A DNA stretch of 64,000 nt from Camarhynchus parvulus (GCF_901933205.1 NC_044576.1:4311024-4375023), one strand, 5' to 3'. Positions 46,845 through 59,128 are shown, counted from the first letter of the stretch. Made by a program: numbers and translations. Notes: generated by a model not told the origin, from the letters alone.

Positions 46845-47425
46845 TCCCAGACTGGTTTGGGTTGGGAGGGAATTTTTAATTCAGCTAATCCCATCCCCTG
46901 CCATGGGCAGGGACAACTTCCACTGTCCCAGGCTGCTCCAAGCCCCAGAGTCCAGCCTGGCCTTGGGCACTGCCAGGGATGCAGGGGCAGCCCCAGCTGC
47001 TCTGGGCACCCTGTGCCAGGGCCTGCCCACCCTGCCAGGGAACAATTCCTAATTCCCAATATCCCATCCAGCCCTGCCCTCTGGCAGTCTGAACCCATTC
47101 TCCCTTGTCCTGTCACTCCAGTTGCTGTTGCAGGGTCCCTCTCCAGCTGCCCTGTGTCCCCTTCAGGCCCTGGAAGGAGCTGTGATGTCTCCACACACCC
47201 TTCCCTTCTCCAGGCTGAGCATTCCCAGCTCTCCCAGCCTGGATCCACAGGGAAGATGCTCCAGAGCCCTCAGCAACTCCATGGCCTCCTCTGGACCTGC
47301 TCCAACAATTCCACATCCTTCTTATTTTTGGAGAACAGTGCACAGAATTCCAGGTGGGGTCTCACAAGAGCAGAGTAGAGGGGACACTCCCCCACTCCCC
47401 TGCTGCCCACACTCTTGGGCTGTAT
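46845..47425 (-). mobile_element. CR1 copy next to the 22-nt exon
   Basis: About 580 bp from CCAGACTGGTTTGGGTTGGG through GGAACAATTCCTAATTCCCA to CCACACTCTTGGGCTGTATG. It ends about 50 bp from the donor of the 22-nt exon. Confidence 0.9.
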
Positions 47426-47481
47426 GGGAAAAGCACATAGGTATAATCAATATTGGAAAGGTAAGTGGGCTCTGGCCTTAC

Positions 47482-47503
47482 CTCTTGCTGTGCATATCCT
47501 CGC
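47482..47503 (-). CDS. PCDH15: PCDH15 22-nt exon (CD2/CD3 branch)
   Basis: This 22-nt exon opens the branch used by CD2 and CD3 transcripts. Its acceptor is TGACTTCTAG and its donor GTAAGG. Its first G completes Met (AT from the juxtamembrane exon plus G), and the remaining 21 bases read RGYAQQE, ending on a codon boundary. It is needed to set the frame, because skipping it alone would shift everything downstream. Its donor is only about 50 bp from the end of a CR1 copy (46845-47425). Evidence is the splice sites, the exact phase, and fit with the isoform structure; there is too little sequence for family comparison alone. Confidence 0.85.
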
Positions 47504-49624
47504 CTAGAAGTCAGAAAAAGACAAGAAATAAATTAGTATAATGCTGTGAGCCTGCACAAAGATGCCCATTACCATTCTCACTGGAGAGGGGTGAAAGAGA
47601 ATGTAATTAGAAATAGAATTAGCATGGAAAGAAATACATATCTCTAATACCAAATATGTTTTTCTTTGGGTTTGCTCTGGACACAGGGATTGTTGCATGA
47701 GAAAGGTTGGAGATACTTTGGGATCTTTTCCTGCTTTAGACTGTGAATGGATGAGGAGAAATCCCCAATCCCCAAGAGCCAGAGCATCCAGAGAGACTCA
47801 GCACAGGGAAAGGGGGATTGGGAGAGGCCCTGCCCCATCCCCTCCTGCTGTGCCACCATCCACAGAGGGACCCTGTTCCCTCACACGTCTGCTCAAGCAG
47901 TGAAACAACTTCTCCTACACCAGGACTTTCTGTATCCATCAGGAATTACCCTGGAGCTTGGATTACTAATTTCTTGTACCAACATTATCATTCCAATTAC
48001 ACCTTTCTTAACATTTACCCAGTGTGGGGGAGGTAGATCCCGTTTTTTCTTCTATCTGCTGTTATTTTGTCACAGACTTTGTGCTTCTGATCTTATGGGG
48101 AATTCATTGTTGGTTTAATTAATTTTCTTGGAGCCATTCCTGGGCATGACCACTGCATTTATGTCTGTCAAGTTCTCTATTCTCATGTTTTGTGCCTGAA
48201 AATTGAAATGGTTTTGGCAAAAGTAGAGAACAAAAATTTAGGCCTTGGAATTTTTCTTAAGGATAAGTCTGGATTATTTTTATTATGGTTTTTAAGAAGG
48301 AAAGGGTAAATGCTCAAAATTATGTTAGGCTTAATCTAGGACACAGCCAGCAGTCATGGGGAAGTCTTTAATTACACTAAATAAATAATAAAGACCAGAG
48401 AAATCCTTTTAATTCTTTAATATCCCCATCTCTAAATCTTCCTATTAATATTCAGCACATGGAATTGATTATCAGCATTGAATTAATGCTGTCGCCTATA
48501 TAATATAAACCTCATGGCCAGCTGAAATGAAGATTTATCATCCAAAGATGATCTGTGACTCTTCAAAGCCCACTTGAGGGGTGCTGGATTTAGTTTCCAT
48601 ATCGCCTACAACAATCTTCAGATAAAGGAGGTCTGAGGAGAAGGAAGTCTATTACTCTTAATTGCACTATATTGCAGATTTAAGGCATAATATGACTAAT
48701 TCTAATTAAATTTGGAATTCAACTTTCATAAAAATAGCACCATGCTGAGTTTTGCTGATATTTCTCAAATAGTTTTGTGTGGCCATGATTAGAAGGAACA
48801 AAAAGCCCCTAAAAGACGTAAAATACCCATTCATTCACTACAGCACAAGGATCTATTCTGGCACAAAGACAAAGGTCAGGACAACATCATTTGTTTCCAG
48901 GAAGGAATGAAAGCTCTGCACAGAGGGAGGGGTTGCTTCTGGGAAATGCTCTCAGCCAGACTTCACTGCAGTCTGAGAATATTCTGTGTGGAAAGAGAAG
49001 CAAGGCCACGGAGCCTGTGAGGATGTGGGGTAACAGGACAGCCAGAACACAGAGCTGCTACTTAAGGGGAGAGACAAAGCCAGAATCAACTCATGTGGAC
49101 AGGATGTGCCAACCTTTCCCTGCTAAAAGAGGTTAGAGGAACTGGGATTTGCCTAAAGCAGCATTTCCCCAATTCCTGGCACCCCAGCAGGCATTTGCTC
49201 TTCCATAACTTAAATCTCTTTTCATATCAAAAGCAAAATAATCACAAATCCCAAATACTGCAGATACTCCTCAGAGAGAACAACTACTTATCCGTTTGCC
49301 CTGGCTCCTAAAATGAAGATTTTCCTGCCGTTCAGAGCTGGAACTGAGGACAAGTTGGGAAGGAGGATGAGTAGTGATAACACCGTGCTGGGTTCAATTC
49401 CAGCTCTCCACTGATGCCATCTCTGCTCCTGCTCAGGACTTGGCCCCATCAAGGTGATGATGAAAAGATGAGAGATACAGCCAGGGTCACAGAGGACCCC
49501 AACTGACTGAATCAGACAACCTGGGAGGGCTAAATTATATATAAATATAAATTATTACAGATGTTCAACTTGCTACCAACTCCTACACTGGATCTAATCC
49601 TTTGTAGCACTGCAGAATTGCAGC
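47504..49624. other. PCDH15 intron, AT-rich part
   Basis: Part of the 4.8-kb intron between CD1 and the 22-nt exon. 48100-48780 is repeat-free and AT-rich with motifs such as GAATTAATGCTG and CTAATTCTAATTAAATT, a possible splicing or enhancer element. Confidence 0.35.
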
Positions 49625-49870
49625 ACCATGGAATTGTGGAATGGTTTGGGTTGGAAAGGACCTTTATGCTCATCCTCTTCCACCTCCACCCACTTTCCAC
49701 TATCCCAGGCTGCTCCAAGCCCCATCCCTTGGACACTTCCAGGGATCCAGGGGCAGCTCCAGTTTCTCTGGGCACCCTGTGCCAGGGCCTGCCCACCCTG
49801 CCAGGGAACAATTCCTTCCCAATATCCCACCTAAATCTCTCCTCTTTTTGTCTAAAACAATCTCCTCTGT
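49625..49870 (-). mobile_element. CR1 fragment in the CD1-to-22-nt intron
   Basis: GGAATGGTTTGGGTTGGAAA and TGCCAGGGAACAATTCCTTC. Confidence 0.88.
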
Positions 49871-51354
49871 ACTACCCAGACATCTTAATGGACAGAATCT
49901 CCCTGGTACAGCTTCTTTCCCAGTCTAACAGAGTAATTTTTTAAACAAAGGCTGTGAAAAAAAAGCCAGCAGGAGAACAAAGGTTGCATTATATCCAGAC
50001 AAAATGAATCCAGCTTTGTAAAGTTTTCAACTTCATAAAGATTTTCAGAATGAGAAAATAAATGTTCCTCATCAGTGAGGAGCTGATTGCCAGGACCCCC
50101 TCCCAGACTGTTCTGAAATGATGAAATCAAATATTCAAAGTGGAACTTCAGTGTGATGTCCTCTCTTTCTGCTTAAGGAACATCCCAATTAATTGTAGCC
50201 AAATTCAACCACTGGAGTTTATTCTGTGAATGACTGCACACCTCCACTTTTGCTATGTGACCTTACATACCACAAAATCAGGTCCTATTTGTGTCATATT
50301 TCACTGGGGATGTACAGATCTGCACAACAGCAGCTGTTTACAAGCTCTAACATAGGACTTGGGTACTTAAATTTAAATTTCTGTCTTTGGGGTTGATCCA
50401 GTCTGAACATGAACAGCCCAATAATTTTTCATGCCCTCTTCCCACTGTCCCCTCACCAGGAGCATGGCCAGGACACAGAGGGGAATATTTAAGCCATATT
50501 CCCATTCTGGCTCTTCAATCCTAAACATTTTCTACCTAATAGATGCTGAGCTTTGGGGATATGATTAAAACATTGCAGTCGTGCCACCTTTGAAAAACTG
50601 AGCATCAAAAATACGCACATCTCATAAATGACACAGATTCTGTTACAGCAAAAATAGGACAAGTGGATAATCCCTCCCCTCACACAGTTAGCTACTCCAA
50701 CACCACCTTGATCCTACAACCTATCCCAACAAGGGTTTTAGATAAAGGAAAATTCTAATGGATCAGCAGAACTTGTGGGATGGAGTTCATGGAGTTTGGT
50801 ACTGGGATAAACAAAGAGAAACTACCTTGAGCAGCTTTTGACTGAAGCATCCACACATGTCCTAACTGCAGACTTCAAAAACAAACAAACAAAAAACAAC
50901 CCCAAAAAAAACAAACAGGAGAAAAGAGAAAAAGCCAAGCACCATGAAAATGTTGAGTCTGATAAACAGTCTGATAAAGAATTAATTACCTTTTTGCTCA
51001 TTACAACGTTGATACTGAACAGGAGTTTTAGTTTTGCTTCATTTGGTAATACCTGCCTTTCCCAAGATGGTTTTTTCAAGTTGTCATATTAAACTTTTTA
51101 GATTTTGGCAAAGGACTGAAAGGAAACTTGCAAGCTGAACCAAACATTTAAATGCCCAAACTGCTTTTACTTACCATATTTTCAAAGGACAAGCTAATTT
51201 ACTTTATATATACATTTCTAATTGACATATTTATGTAAATGTAAAGATCTGATTTAGACCACTGTGAGCAAAAAAGCTGGTAAGTAAATCCACAGTATGT
51301 GGATTTTTACAAGTACTTGGAAACCCTTCACCTGGTGACACAAATCAAAGTGAC
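49871..51354. other. PCDH15 intron, nothing specific
   Basis: An A/C-rich tract of AAACAAACAAAC type lies at 50877-50925. No exon with matching phase was found. Confidence 0.45.
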
Positions 51355-51360
51355 TTTATT
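51355..51360 (-). terminator. PCDH15: Candidate poly(A) signal for the CD1 transcript
   Basis: AATAAA on the minus strand, the first such hexamer downstream of the CD1 stop, implying a 3' UTR of about 0.9 kb (52273 to about 51340). That UTR would include a CR1 fragment at about 51675-51790. Position is seen; use is inferred. Confidence 0.5.
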
Positions 51361-51674
51361 ACAATTTAAGTGAGATGTTTCAGCTTGTGACAGAGCAGCA
51401 TGGAAATTAAAGAGAGACAGCAACAACATGCACATGCAAAATCATAAAAAACAAACAACAAATGCTTTGTACATGAAAGGAATTTAGAAAATATAAACTT
51501 TTCACATGCAATTACAATATAAAAAAATGCAATGGAAGGCAGAAGATGGAGAACAGGAGTGGAGACACAGCTGTATTTGCTGAGACACCAAGAGCAAACC
51601 CTTCTTCTGACTGCAGACTGGAACTGAGCTGCCAGAAAATGTCAGCAGAGCAGAGCCCATGGAGCAGGGAGATG

Positions 51675-51790
51675 CAGTATGGAATTATGGAATGCCTGGG
51701 TTGGAAGGCACCTTAAAGCTCATCCCATGGGCAGGGCCACCATCCCAGGCTGCTCAAGGCCCATCCAATAACCCAGCTCACCAAAGCTGA
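51675..51790 (-). mobile_element. CR1 fragment in the predicted CD1 3' UTR
   Basis: GGAATGCCTGGGTTGGAAGG and GGCTGCTCAAGGCCCATCCA, about 500 bp after the CD1 stop. Confidence 0.8.
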
Positions 51791-52273
51791 GCCTGCTACT
51801 CCCAGGCCTTCCTTGCTTTGATGCCCAGTATGTGGCAGAAGATTCCTTCCAGGTGGGGAAAAATTCCTTCCTTTTTATGGGCAAAGCAAGAGATTCCAAT
51901 CACAGCTGCAGGAAAATCTGACTGATGTTACCTACAGTGAAGGCTGCTTAAAGAAGTATGGAGCCTGCTGCCATCTATGCCACATCCTTGGGTAAAAGTG
52001 GACAGTTTCCCCCAAGAATTTCCAGGAAACAGACTAAGAACCAGCAAGATGCAGTTCTGAGAAAACAACTTGGAGAACTGTATTTTACATCACAAATTTC
52101 CGAGCGAATGGGAAGGACGGCGTCTCTCCATTTGGGATCGGGAGCGGGTAAAGTTGTGTACAGCAGAGAAAAGGGGGAAAGTCAGGACTTCTGGAGAGTC
52201 TGAGGCAGATACTGTGTGCTGCATTAGAGTCCTCCCACTCGAAAAAATAGCAGGAAACATCCACCTGTGAGCA

Positions 52274-53684
52274 TTACAGAGCTGTCGACTGGGAGGGGAA
52301 GCGTTTCTCCAGCTCCTCCACAACACAGCTCAAGTTCCCATTCTGCTGGTTGTGCTCGGCTGTGGCTTCTGGAGTCGGGAGCTCCGGGGTCGGGGCTGGC
52401 TTGAGCTTGGAGACGTGCTTGGGCAGCAGGTGGTTCTTGTCTATTTGGCTGTACATGTTGGCCACCGACTTCTCGATGGCGGCCAAATTCTGAATGTTTT
52501 TAAGAATTCCTTTGAGCTCCCTGCGTGGAGGAGGCTCTGGCACTGCGGCCGGGGCGGGGACAGCTGGCTGTTTGGCAGGGGATTTGGAATGCTTGGCAGG
52601 GGACAGGAGCTGTGTGCTAAGAGGAGATGGAGAGGAAGAAGAGGAAGAAGAAGAAGGAAGAGATACTGTGGGTGGAGGCGGAGGATGTGGTGGCAACATA
52701 GGAGGGGATGGAGGTGGTGGTGGCAGTGGAGGTGGCAGCTGTGGAGGAGGGGGTGGGGGCATTTTAGGTGGATCTGGAATGCTTTCTACATTTTCTTTGG
52801 TCTGAGGAGCTAGAAAACTTTGGCAAAGTGGTTTCTTTGTCCTAGAAGACGGAGGAGTTGGTTTGCGAGTCGGTGGAGGAGAATGCTCCTGAGGGTCGTC
52901 GTGGTGAGTGACGATTACAGCGGGGACCACGGCGGCCTCTGCTTCAACTCCTTCAGCACCAGGCGTTGGAGAGGACAGAGGGGAGGAGCGAAGGCGGGGA
53001 GAAGCCACCACGCTTTTGGGAGACTGCTCTGGCACGCTCTCTCCCTCCTGGATGCTGGCGCTGTGCGTGGGCGACCGCGCGGATTTCACCTCGGGAGACC
53101 TCACTTGCTTCATCTCCTGCAGTGCTTCAAACTGCCTCGCCTTCTCCTTCACAGTCAGCTTGGGGCCACTGATCTTTTGGAAGAGTGGACTGCTGACATC
53201 GTCACTGCTATCGGGGTTTTCAGCTCCTTCCTCCTTGCCCGTGAGTCTCTGCTGGTGCCATTGGATGGGGTCCATGATAACCGGCCTACCCAGCGACCCT
53301 GACATGTGTCTCCTGGTCAGGTGAGTGGGCACTGTCCACGCCCGGTGGCTGCCCCCAAAAGAGGCCTCTCTCCAGGCCAGTCTTGAAGGAGAAAGGGTAT
53401 CTAAAGTATCGTTCCTTTTCCGTAGGAACCCGGAGGCAGCGGGGCTTTGAGGGAAACCTTCCACGTACAACGGGTTTCGGGTCGTTAGCAGGTTCTCATC
53501 GGACAAAAAAGTGATGTTACTCGAGGATTTGGGGAGGTTATTGTTCAGGGATCCATTGATATTGGATTGCTTGTGCGCCTCTATAGCACGGGAAGCAAAG
53601 CTGCTTATAACTCTCTGTCGGTCTCCTTCTTCTAAGACTGACTTTTTTCCCCTGCTTTGTTGGAAATGGTAGAGAAGAAAAAGA
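52274..53684 (-). CDS. PCDH15: PCDH15 CD1 terminal exon
   Basis: This exon encodes the CD1 cytoplasmic tail: one base completing Ile, then 469 residues and TAA at 52276-52274. The acceptor is TTTCTTTCAAG. It opens with LFLLYHFQQSRG, a conserved start of mammalian CD1. The middle is Ser/Thr/Pro-rich and includes QWHQQRLTGKEEGAENP and LTVKEKARQFEALQEMKQ. Around residues 290-345 there is a polyproline region (runs of 4-6 Pro broken by Leu, Gln, Met and His) followed by eight serines. A conserved C-terminal block contains RRELKGILKNIQNL and SVANMYSQIDKNHL. The last four residues are STAL, a class I PDZ ligand where mammals have a similar STSL. CD1 is present at stereocilia but is dispensable for hearing in mouse. 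The ATG sometimes taken as a start at 53722 is intronic; this is not a separate gene. The central third looks much more diverged from mammals than the two ends. Confidence 0.96.
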
Positions 53685-55114
53685 CTTGAAAGAAAAGAAG
53701 ATAACCACATGTGAGGAAACATGCATGGACATAGGTACTTATGAGAGAGAGAAAAAAAGAATTTATGACATGAATCAGAGCCATTAAATCACTTCTAGCA
53801 AACTACAACCCAACAGCAGGAGCACATCTACTACTGGCAAGACATTTACTTTTGCATCTTCTTTAAGGGGGAAGGAAGAAAAATTAAAACAAGCTGCTGC
53901 TTGCTTTAATTTGAAGCTGCATAGCTACTTGCTGAGTTCAAAAATAAATTCACTTCTTGTTAAAAAAACCTCTTAGATTTCAAAATTATCAGTTAATACT
54001 GTGGCCTATCCACCTTGAAACACTAAGCATCATAGAAGTATCAATATGCGAATGAATTTCATCTCTTCATCATGTTGAACCCAAAGGAAAGCCCCTGTGG
54101 TTGGGTGACATCGAATTTCTACAGCAAAAGTGGGAGGTCTCACCACTTTCTGGACTGCATCTATCACCTCCCAGTCCCTCATTAACTTCCTCCCTCAAAT
54201 ATTTTAATACCACAACCTTCTGAGCAGATTTGAAAATAAACAGTATTTTAAAAGGAACAGCCCCAAATTGCCTGCTAAAAAAGTGTCCTTTGATGCCTGT
54301 TTTAAATAATGTTCACCACAGGCTGAAATGAGATTTATTTTTCACTCATACTGTGAGAAATTTAAGATTTGGGCCTGTGTGAGGCAGAGCTAAAGTACAA
54401 CATGTGTAGCAATCTTATCTACCTGCACAACTTAAAAATAATTTAAGATTAGTTTTAGTGGCTTAGAGATGTCCAGTATTTTCACACAAGTTCTGAATTA
54501 AAAATTCTAAGCCTTGTCTCTACCAAAATTTGAATTTTGGTAAAGGATTAGGAGAAAAAAATGGAGTTTTCCATGATTCTGTGAATGCTGGAAGATGAAG
54601 TTTTTTGGATCTCTTGGTCCCATTGTTCTGTGGGTTTTGGTGCTGTTGTTTCATATCTCAGAAAACATAACCAAATCCAAATTAATAAGAAATTAATCTC
54701 TGGTGGTTAAATAGTCCCAAGCAAAATTAGAAGGGAAACTTAAATACCTAGAAGGAATTGATTAAGAGATCTTCTTCTTCCTCTAAGTTATTTAAGATGG
54801 AAAAGTCCCCTGAGGGTCGTATTTAATAACAAAACACTTTTGTTTCTTAACTTTTGTTTCCTGTTTTGACCAGGGGACCACCCAGGCAGGGAACACTCAG
54901 CTTCCCAATGCTCCAGGGAGCCAGGAGGACTGGAATTCCTACACAGACCCCAGGGATCATTCTCCCTGGGATCATTCTCTCATTTTTGTTTTGCAAAAAA
55001 CACCCAGCAAAGTACCACAAAGTGAATAAACTCTCCCCAAGCACTGCAGTTTGCCAGAGCTGAGTGTGCCTAAGGCTTCCTCTGGGCTGAATGAATAAAA
55101 ATAATTAACTTCAC
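53685..55114. other. PCDH15 intron upstream of CD1
   Basis: AT-rich intron; the pyrimidine tract of the CD1 acceptor lies at about 53686-53705. Nothing else recognised. Confidence 0.5.
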
Positions 55115-55595
55115 ACTAATCAGAGAATCCCAGAAGGGTTTGGATTGGAAGGGACCCTAAAGATGACCTAACTCCAACCCCCTGCCATGGGCAGGGACAC
55201 CTTCCACTGTCCCAGGCTGCTCCAGCCTGGCCTTGGGCACTGCCAGGGATGCAGGGGCAGCCCCAGCTGCTCTGGGCACCCTGTGCCAGGGCCTGCCCAC
55301 CCTGCCAGGGAACAATTCCTAATTCCCAATATCCCATCCAGCCCTGCCCTCTGGCACTGGGAACCCATTCCCCCTTGTCATGACAACCCATCCTTTGTCC
55401 CAAGTCTCTCTCCATGTTTCCTGTAGCTCCTTCAAGCCCTGCAAGGCCACAATTTGGTCACCCCAAAGCTTCTCCTGTCCAGGTGAGCAGCCCCAGCTGT
55501 GCCAGCCTTTCCTCCCAGCAGAGCTGCTCCATCCCTCTGCCCATGCTGGTGCCTCCCCTGGGCTCTCTGCAGCAGCTCCAGGTCCCTCTGTAAAG
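55115..55595 (-). mobile_element. CR1 copy in the juxtamembrane-to-CD1 intron
   Basis: GGGTTTGGATTGGAAGGGAC, GGCAGGGACACCTTCCACTG and a distal part CCAAAGCTTCTCCTGTCCAG shared with 35400-35550. Confidence 0.9.
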
Positions 55596-58019
55596 GAGCT
55601 CTGAATCCTGAAGCAGCCAGCTTTGAGTCAGCCAAGCACTGCATCTACTGAGAGGTGAGAGAAGCAGCGACTGAACTTGAAGGAGCCCCTCCAGCAGAAG
55701 ACTCATGCAAGGTGCCACCACCTTTCTGCCACTGGAGCAGATTATTTCAAAAGCTGCTCAGCCTCCTCCTCGCTCCACACGAGGCCTCTGGTAGCTGAGG
55801 TGACCCCACCATGTTTTTCTGTTTGTGTGGAGCTGTTTCCATCACTGAGGACCAGAGAGTTCAGGTTCTGTCAGGTCAAAGACTCTACAGGCCTTGCATG
55901 GGATTGGAATTGACAGTCAAGGAAGGTTTAAACCCAGCCATAAATCCATGAACTCCCAGCAAACCTCTCTGTTCATGCACTCAGTGCTGGTTTGGCTTTT
56001 TTTGACCCTTTGGCTTTAGAAATAATGCCCTTCAAGTTCAGCAATCACCCCTCCTCTCTCTGCTTCCAAGAAGAGGGATAAAGAAGCACAGAAGTATTGC
56101 AACTTCCCAGTAAATGTCTTTTCTGCTCAATGGACAAATAAAATATGAACTTCACCTTGCAAGGTTGGATGGGAATTGCTGGGAGGAAAATTAACTAATT
56201 TCTACCAGCTACAAATATTAAGAAAATGAAATAAGCTTACTTACTGATGCCTAAGGATCCAGAGACAGGGAAAAATGAAAATGGTGAGACAAGGCAGATT
56301 TAAAACTAAAGAGCTTTGTTCCATTTCATTTGCTATAAACACCAAAGAAAGCAAACAAGACACTGCAAATGAAAGATGACAGACTTAGGACAACTAAAAC
56401 AGGGAACAATGTACTAAAACTCATGAAAAATGGCAATAAAAGATTTTTCCCAAATAAGAATTTCCTAAGATATACCTGTGCCCTGAAGTAAAATATTTAT
56501 GGCAAAGAAAAAGTTAATTTGTAATTATATTTATTGAAGCTTGTTATCTTCTTGCACATCCTATGGATTTTGATTTGTCTTTGAACGATTTTTGTGTTTA
56601 ATCAGTTCCTCAGCATGACAGATAAGCCTTGGTTGTATGCAAAGGCATCTGAGAGAAAATATTCCAACTACAGCACCTTTTTGGTGCAATGAAGACTATT
56701 TTCTGTCCAAATTAACATAAAGCTAAGCCTCAAAGTCAATACTGCAGATCTGGGAACTGGCACCTCTTTGGGGCAGTTCTAAACCCCAAAAAACCTTTGC
56801 AGATACAACAAAGCACAATGAAAATTTTTCTGGGTTTAGCATCACACAATTAATTTCCGCAGAAATTTGGTTTAGTGTAAAAAAAGATGAATTTTATCCA
56901 GATGGCACCTGCCTGCATAAGGGTACAGATGTGACTCACAAACTGAAGTGCTCCCATTCCAAAAAAACTTTATTCCACACATTTTTCCTCCCTTCCTGCC
57001 CAAGCATAACTTGACAAAGGCAAAAGGCAAAAATTCAGCTCTTAGGAGAAACTATTCCTACTCCCAGCATTTTTTAGTCCCCTATTTACCCAGAAAAGCT
57101 CAAGCCCTAGAATTATTCCACATGAAGAGACTGCACCCAGTTGTCCAAGAATTAAAGCTCTGTCATGGCCCTGTAACATTTTATAAACTCCATCACAGCA
57201 GCTAGAAAATTTCGACTTTCTGGGCAAAACAAATCATGATTGAAAACGGAGCAATTTTCATTTCCACCATCCACTCACTCCCTACCTACCAAATATTATT
57301 CAAGCTGGGCTCTTCAGCACTCCTTGGTTTTCAAGTATAAACAGAGATGAAGAAGTGTGGCAAAGCTTATCAAACAACCCCCCCAGTATCACACAAATAA
57401 TAATTGGCTGGAATATTTTCCTACTGAGAGTTAAATTGTTATTGGAGTCCATCAACTTCAGATTTACAGAGGCATGAAAAGAGAGGCAGCCTTGCAAGAT
57501 TATTATTTTATGAGCATGTAAGAGGTAAAAGATGAGTTTATTGAGCTACCAGGGGTTTCTCTGCTTTGATAGTTCCTTTAATTTCAATATTTAAACAGGT
57601 TTAAATTTGGAACAGAAACGCCCAACAAACCAAACCCATCTTACTACAGGAAATTAAGACTTTGGGGCAGCAATTTTCAGGGAATTACCATTTCAGACGA
57701 GTGCAATGGATAAGAATGAATTTTATTGGATGTGTTTAGTCAACAGCTTTGGAAAACATGCAGTGCTGGCCTGGATGTGCCAAGGAATTCAATCCTGGCA
57801 GCAGTGACCTGCTGCAGGATCTTGCTTATGGGAAAACAATCTGGTGAGACCTTTTTGCCCACTTAAAGTCTGTTAAAGGTTGCCCCATGCATTACAAGAA
57901 GATTAAATTGGTTTTTTCCCTCCTTCCAGAGCCAGCCTATTTCTTTTCTGGATGTTGGAGAACCCCAAGCAGGTGGGGAATGAAGAAAAACCTTTTGCAC
58001 AGAGACTGCATGAAACGAT
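55596..58019. other. PCDH15 intron, nothing specific
   Basis: AT-rich intron sequence; no element or exon with matching phase found. Confidence 0.5.
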
Positions 58020-58112
58020 TTTATAGAACCCCAGAATAGTTTGGATTGGGAGGGACCTTCAGACCCATCCCATTCCATGAGCAGGGACACCTCCCACTAT
58101 CCCATGTAACCC
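58020..58112 (-). mobile_element. CR1 3' fragment beside the juxtamembrane exon
   Basis: TAGTTTGGATTGGGAGGGAC and GAGCAGGGACACCTCCCACT; about 40 bp from the exon donor. Confidence 0.82.
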
Positions 58113-58158
58113 AGGGCAGTGATTTTCTGGATCTGGATGGAACTGAAGGAATACTCAC

Positions 58159-58269
58159 ATGGTGCTGTCTCCAAGCTCCTCATAGAGGTTGTTGGCCGCG
58201 GCTCCAGCCGGTTTTCCTGCTGGCAGAGCCATCTGCATCCTCGCAGTCTTGGCACACTCAGCCTGTCGC
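58159..58269 (-). CDS. PCDH15: PCDH15 juxtamembrane cytoplasmic exon
   Basis: This 111-nt exon is shared by all cytoplasmic isoforms. Its acceptor is CTCCAAAG and its donor GTGAGTAT. It encodes RQAECAKTARMQMALPAG, then KPAGAAANN and LYEELGDST. Its last two bases are AT, so the splice choice decides the next residue: CD1 begins with T and gives Ile, while the 22-nt exon begins with G and gives Met. The same I-versus-M switch is found in the mammalian isoforms as I remember them. The alanine-rich linker GAAANN is shorter than the proline-rich insert I recall in human. The donor lies about 40 bp from a CR1 fragment. Confidence 0.95.
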
Positions 58270-58489
58270 CTTTGGAGAGCCAAGGGGGGAAGGAGAAACA
58301 CTCATCAGGAACACCCCAAAACACAACTCAAAGAAAGCCAAAATGGGAGGTGTTCTATGTTCTTGGTCTGTGATTAATAAAGATCCCCTGGATTTTATCT
58401 TCACCAAAGTAACAACATGGTCATCTTCTCCTGGATTTTTCAGCCCCTGGTTGTTCTGTTTTGGTGGAATCCCAGAGCTTCCCAGATCC

Positions 58490-58745
58490 CAGCATGGTTT
58501 AGGGTGGGAAGGAGCTTAAAGTCCATCCAGTGCCACCCCTGCCATGGGCAGGGACACCTTCCACTGTCCCAGGCTGCTCCAGCCTGGCCTTGGGCACTGC
58601 CAGGGATGCAGGGGCAGCCCCAGCTGCTCTGGGCACCCTGTGCCAGGGCCTGCCCACCCTGCCAGGGAACAATTCCTAATTCCCAATATCCCATCTAAAT
58701 CTATTTCTTTCAGTTTGATGCCACTCCCCCTTGTCCACTCACAAC
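58490..58745 (-). mobile_element. CR1 fragment in the microexon-to-juxtamembrane intron
   Basis: CATGGTTTAGGGTGGGAAGG and GGAACAATTCCTAATTCCCA, lying between the 9-nt microexon and the juxtamembrane exon. Confidence 0.9.
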
Positions 58746-59128
58746 TCATTTTTTCTTAATGGAGTTGGCTGGGGAATTTCTGTTCAATGAATGGTTTGTC
58801 CCAAAAAAAAACCCCCCTTTTTTAAAATTTTTAAATTGATTTTTTTTTTTCAATGGAGTCAAATCACAGTGGAAAAAATTTCTGTTCCCTGTCTAGAAAA
58901 CAAAGCTTCTCATCTGGGGAGCACCACCAGGGTGATGTGCCTGATATTCCCCAATGGCACTGAGTAGCCATGAAAATAAATCACTTTTAAGCTCATCACA
59001 CCAGGAGTTCAGGAGCAAGTTGAGTATAGGAATTTAAAAAAACCCTTATATTTAATAAATGTTGAGAACAAAATTTCTCAGTATTCCTGTGCAAGCTGGA
59101 AGAAACAAAGCTGGAAATAAATACTTAC

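Noticed and set aside
52352..53324. Plus-strand frames of 103-160 codons rich in Arg, Trp and Gly.
   Set aside because: Antisense shadow of the proline-rich CD1 exon.
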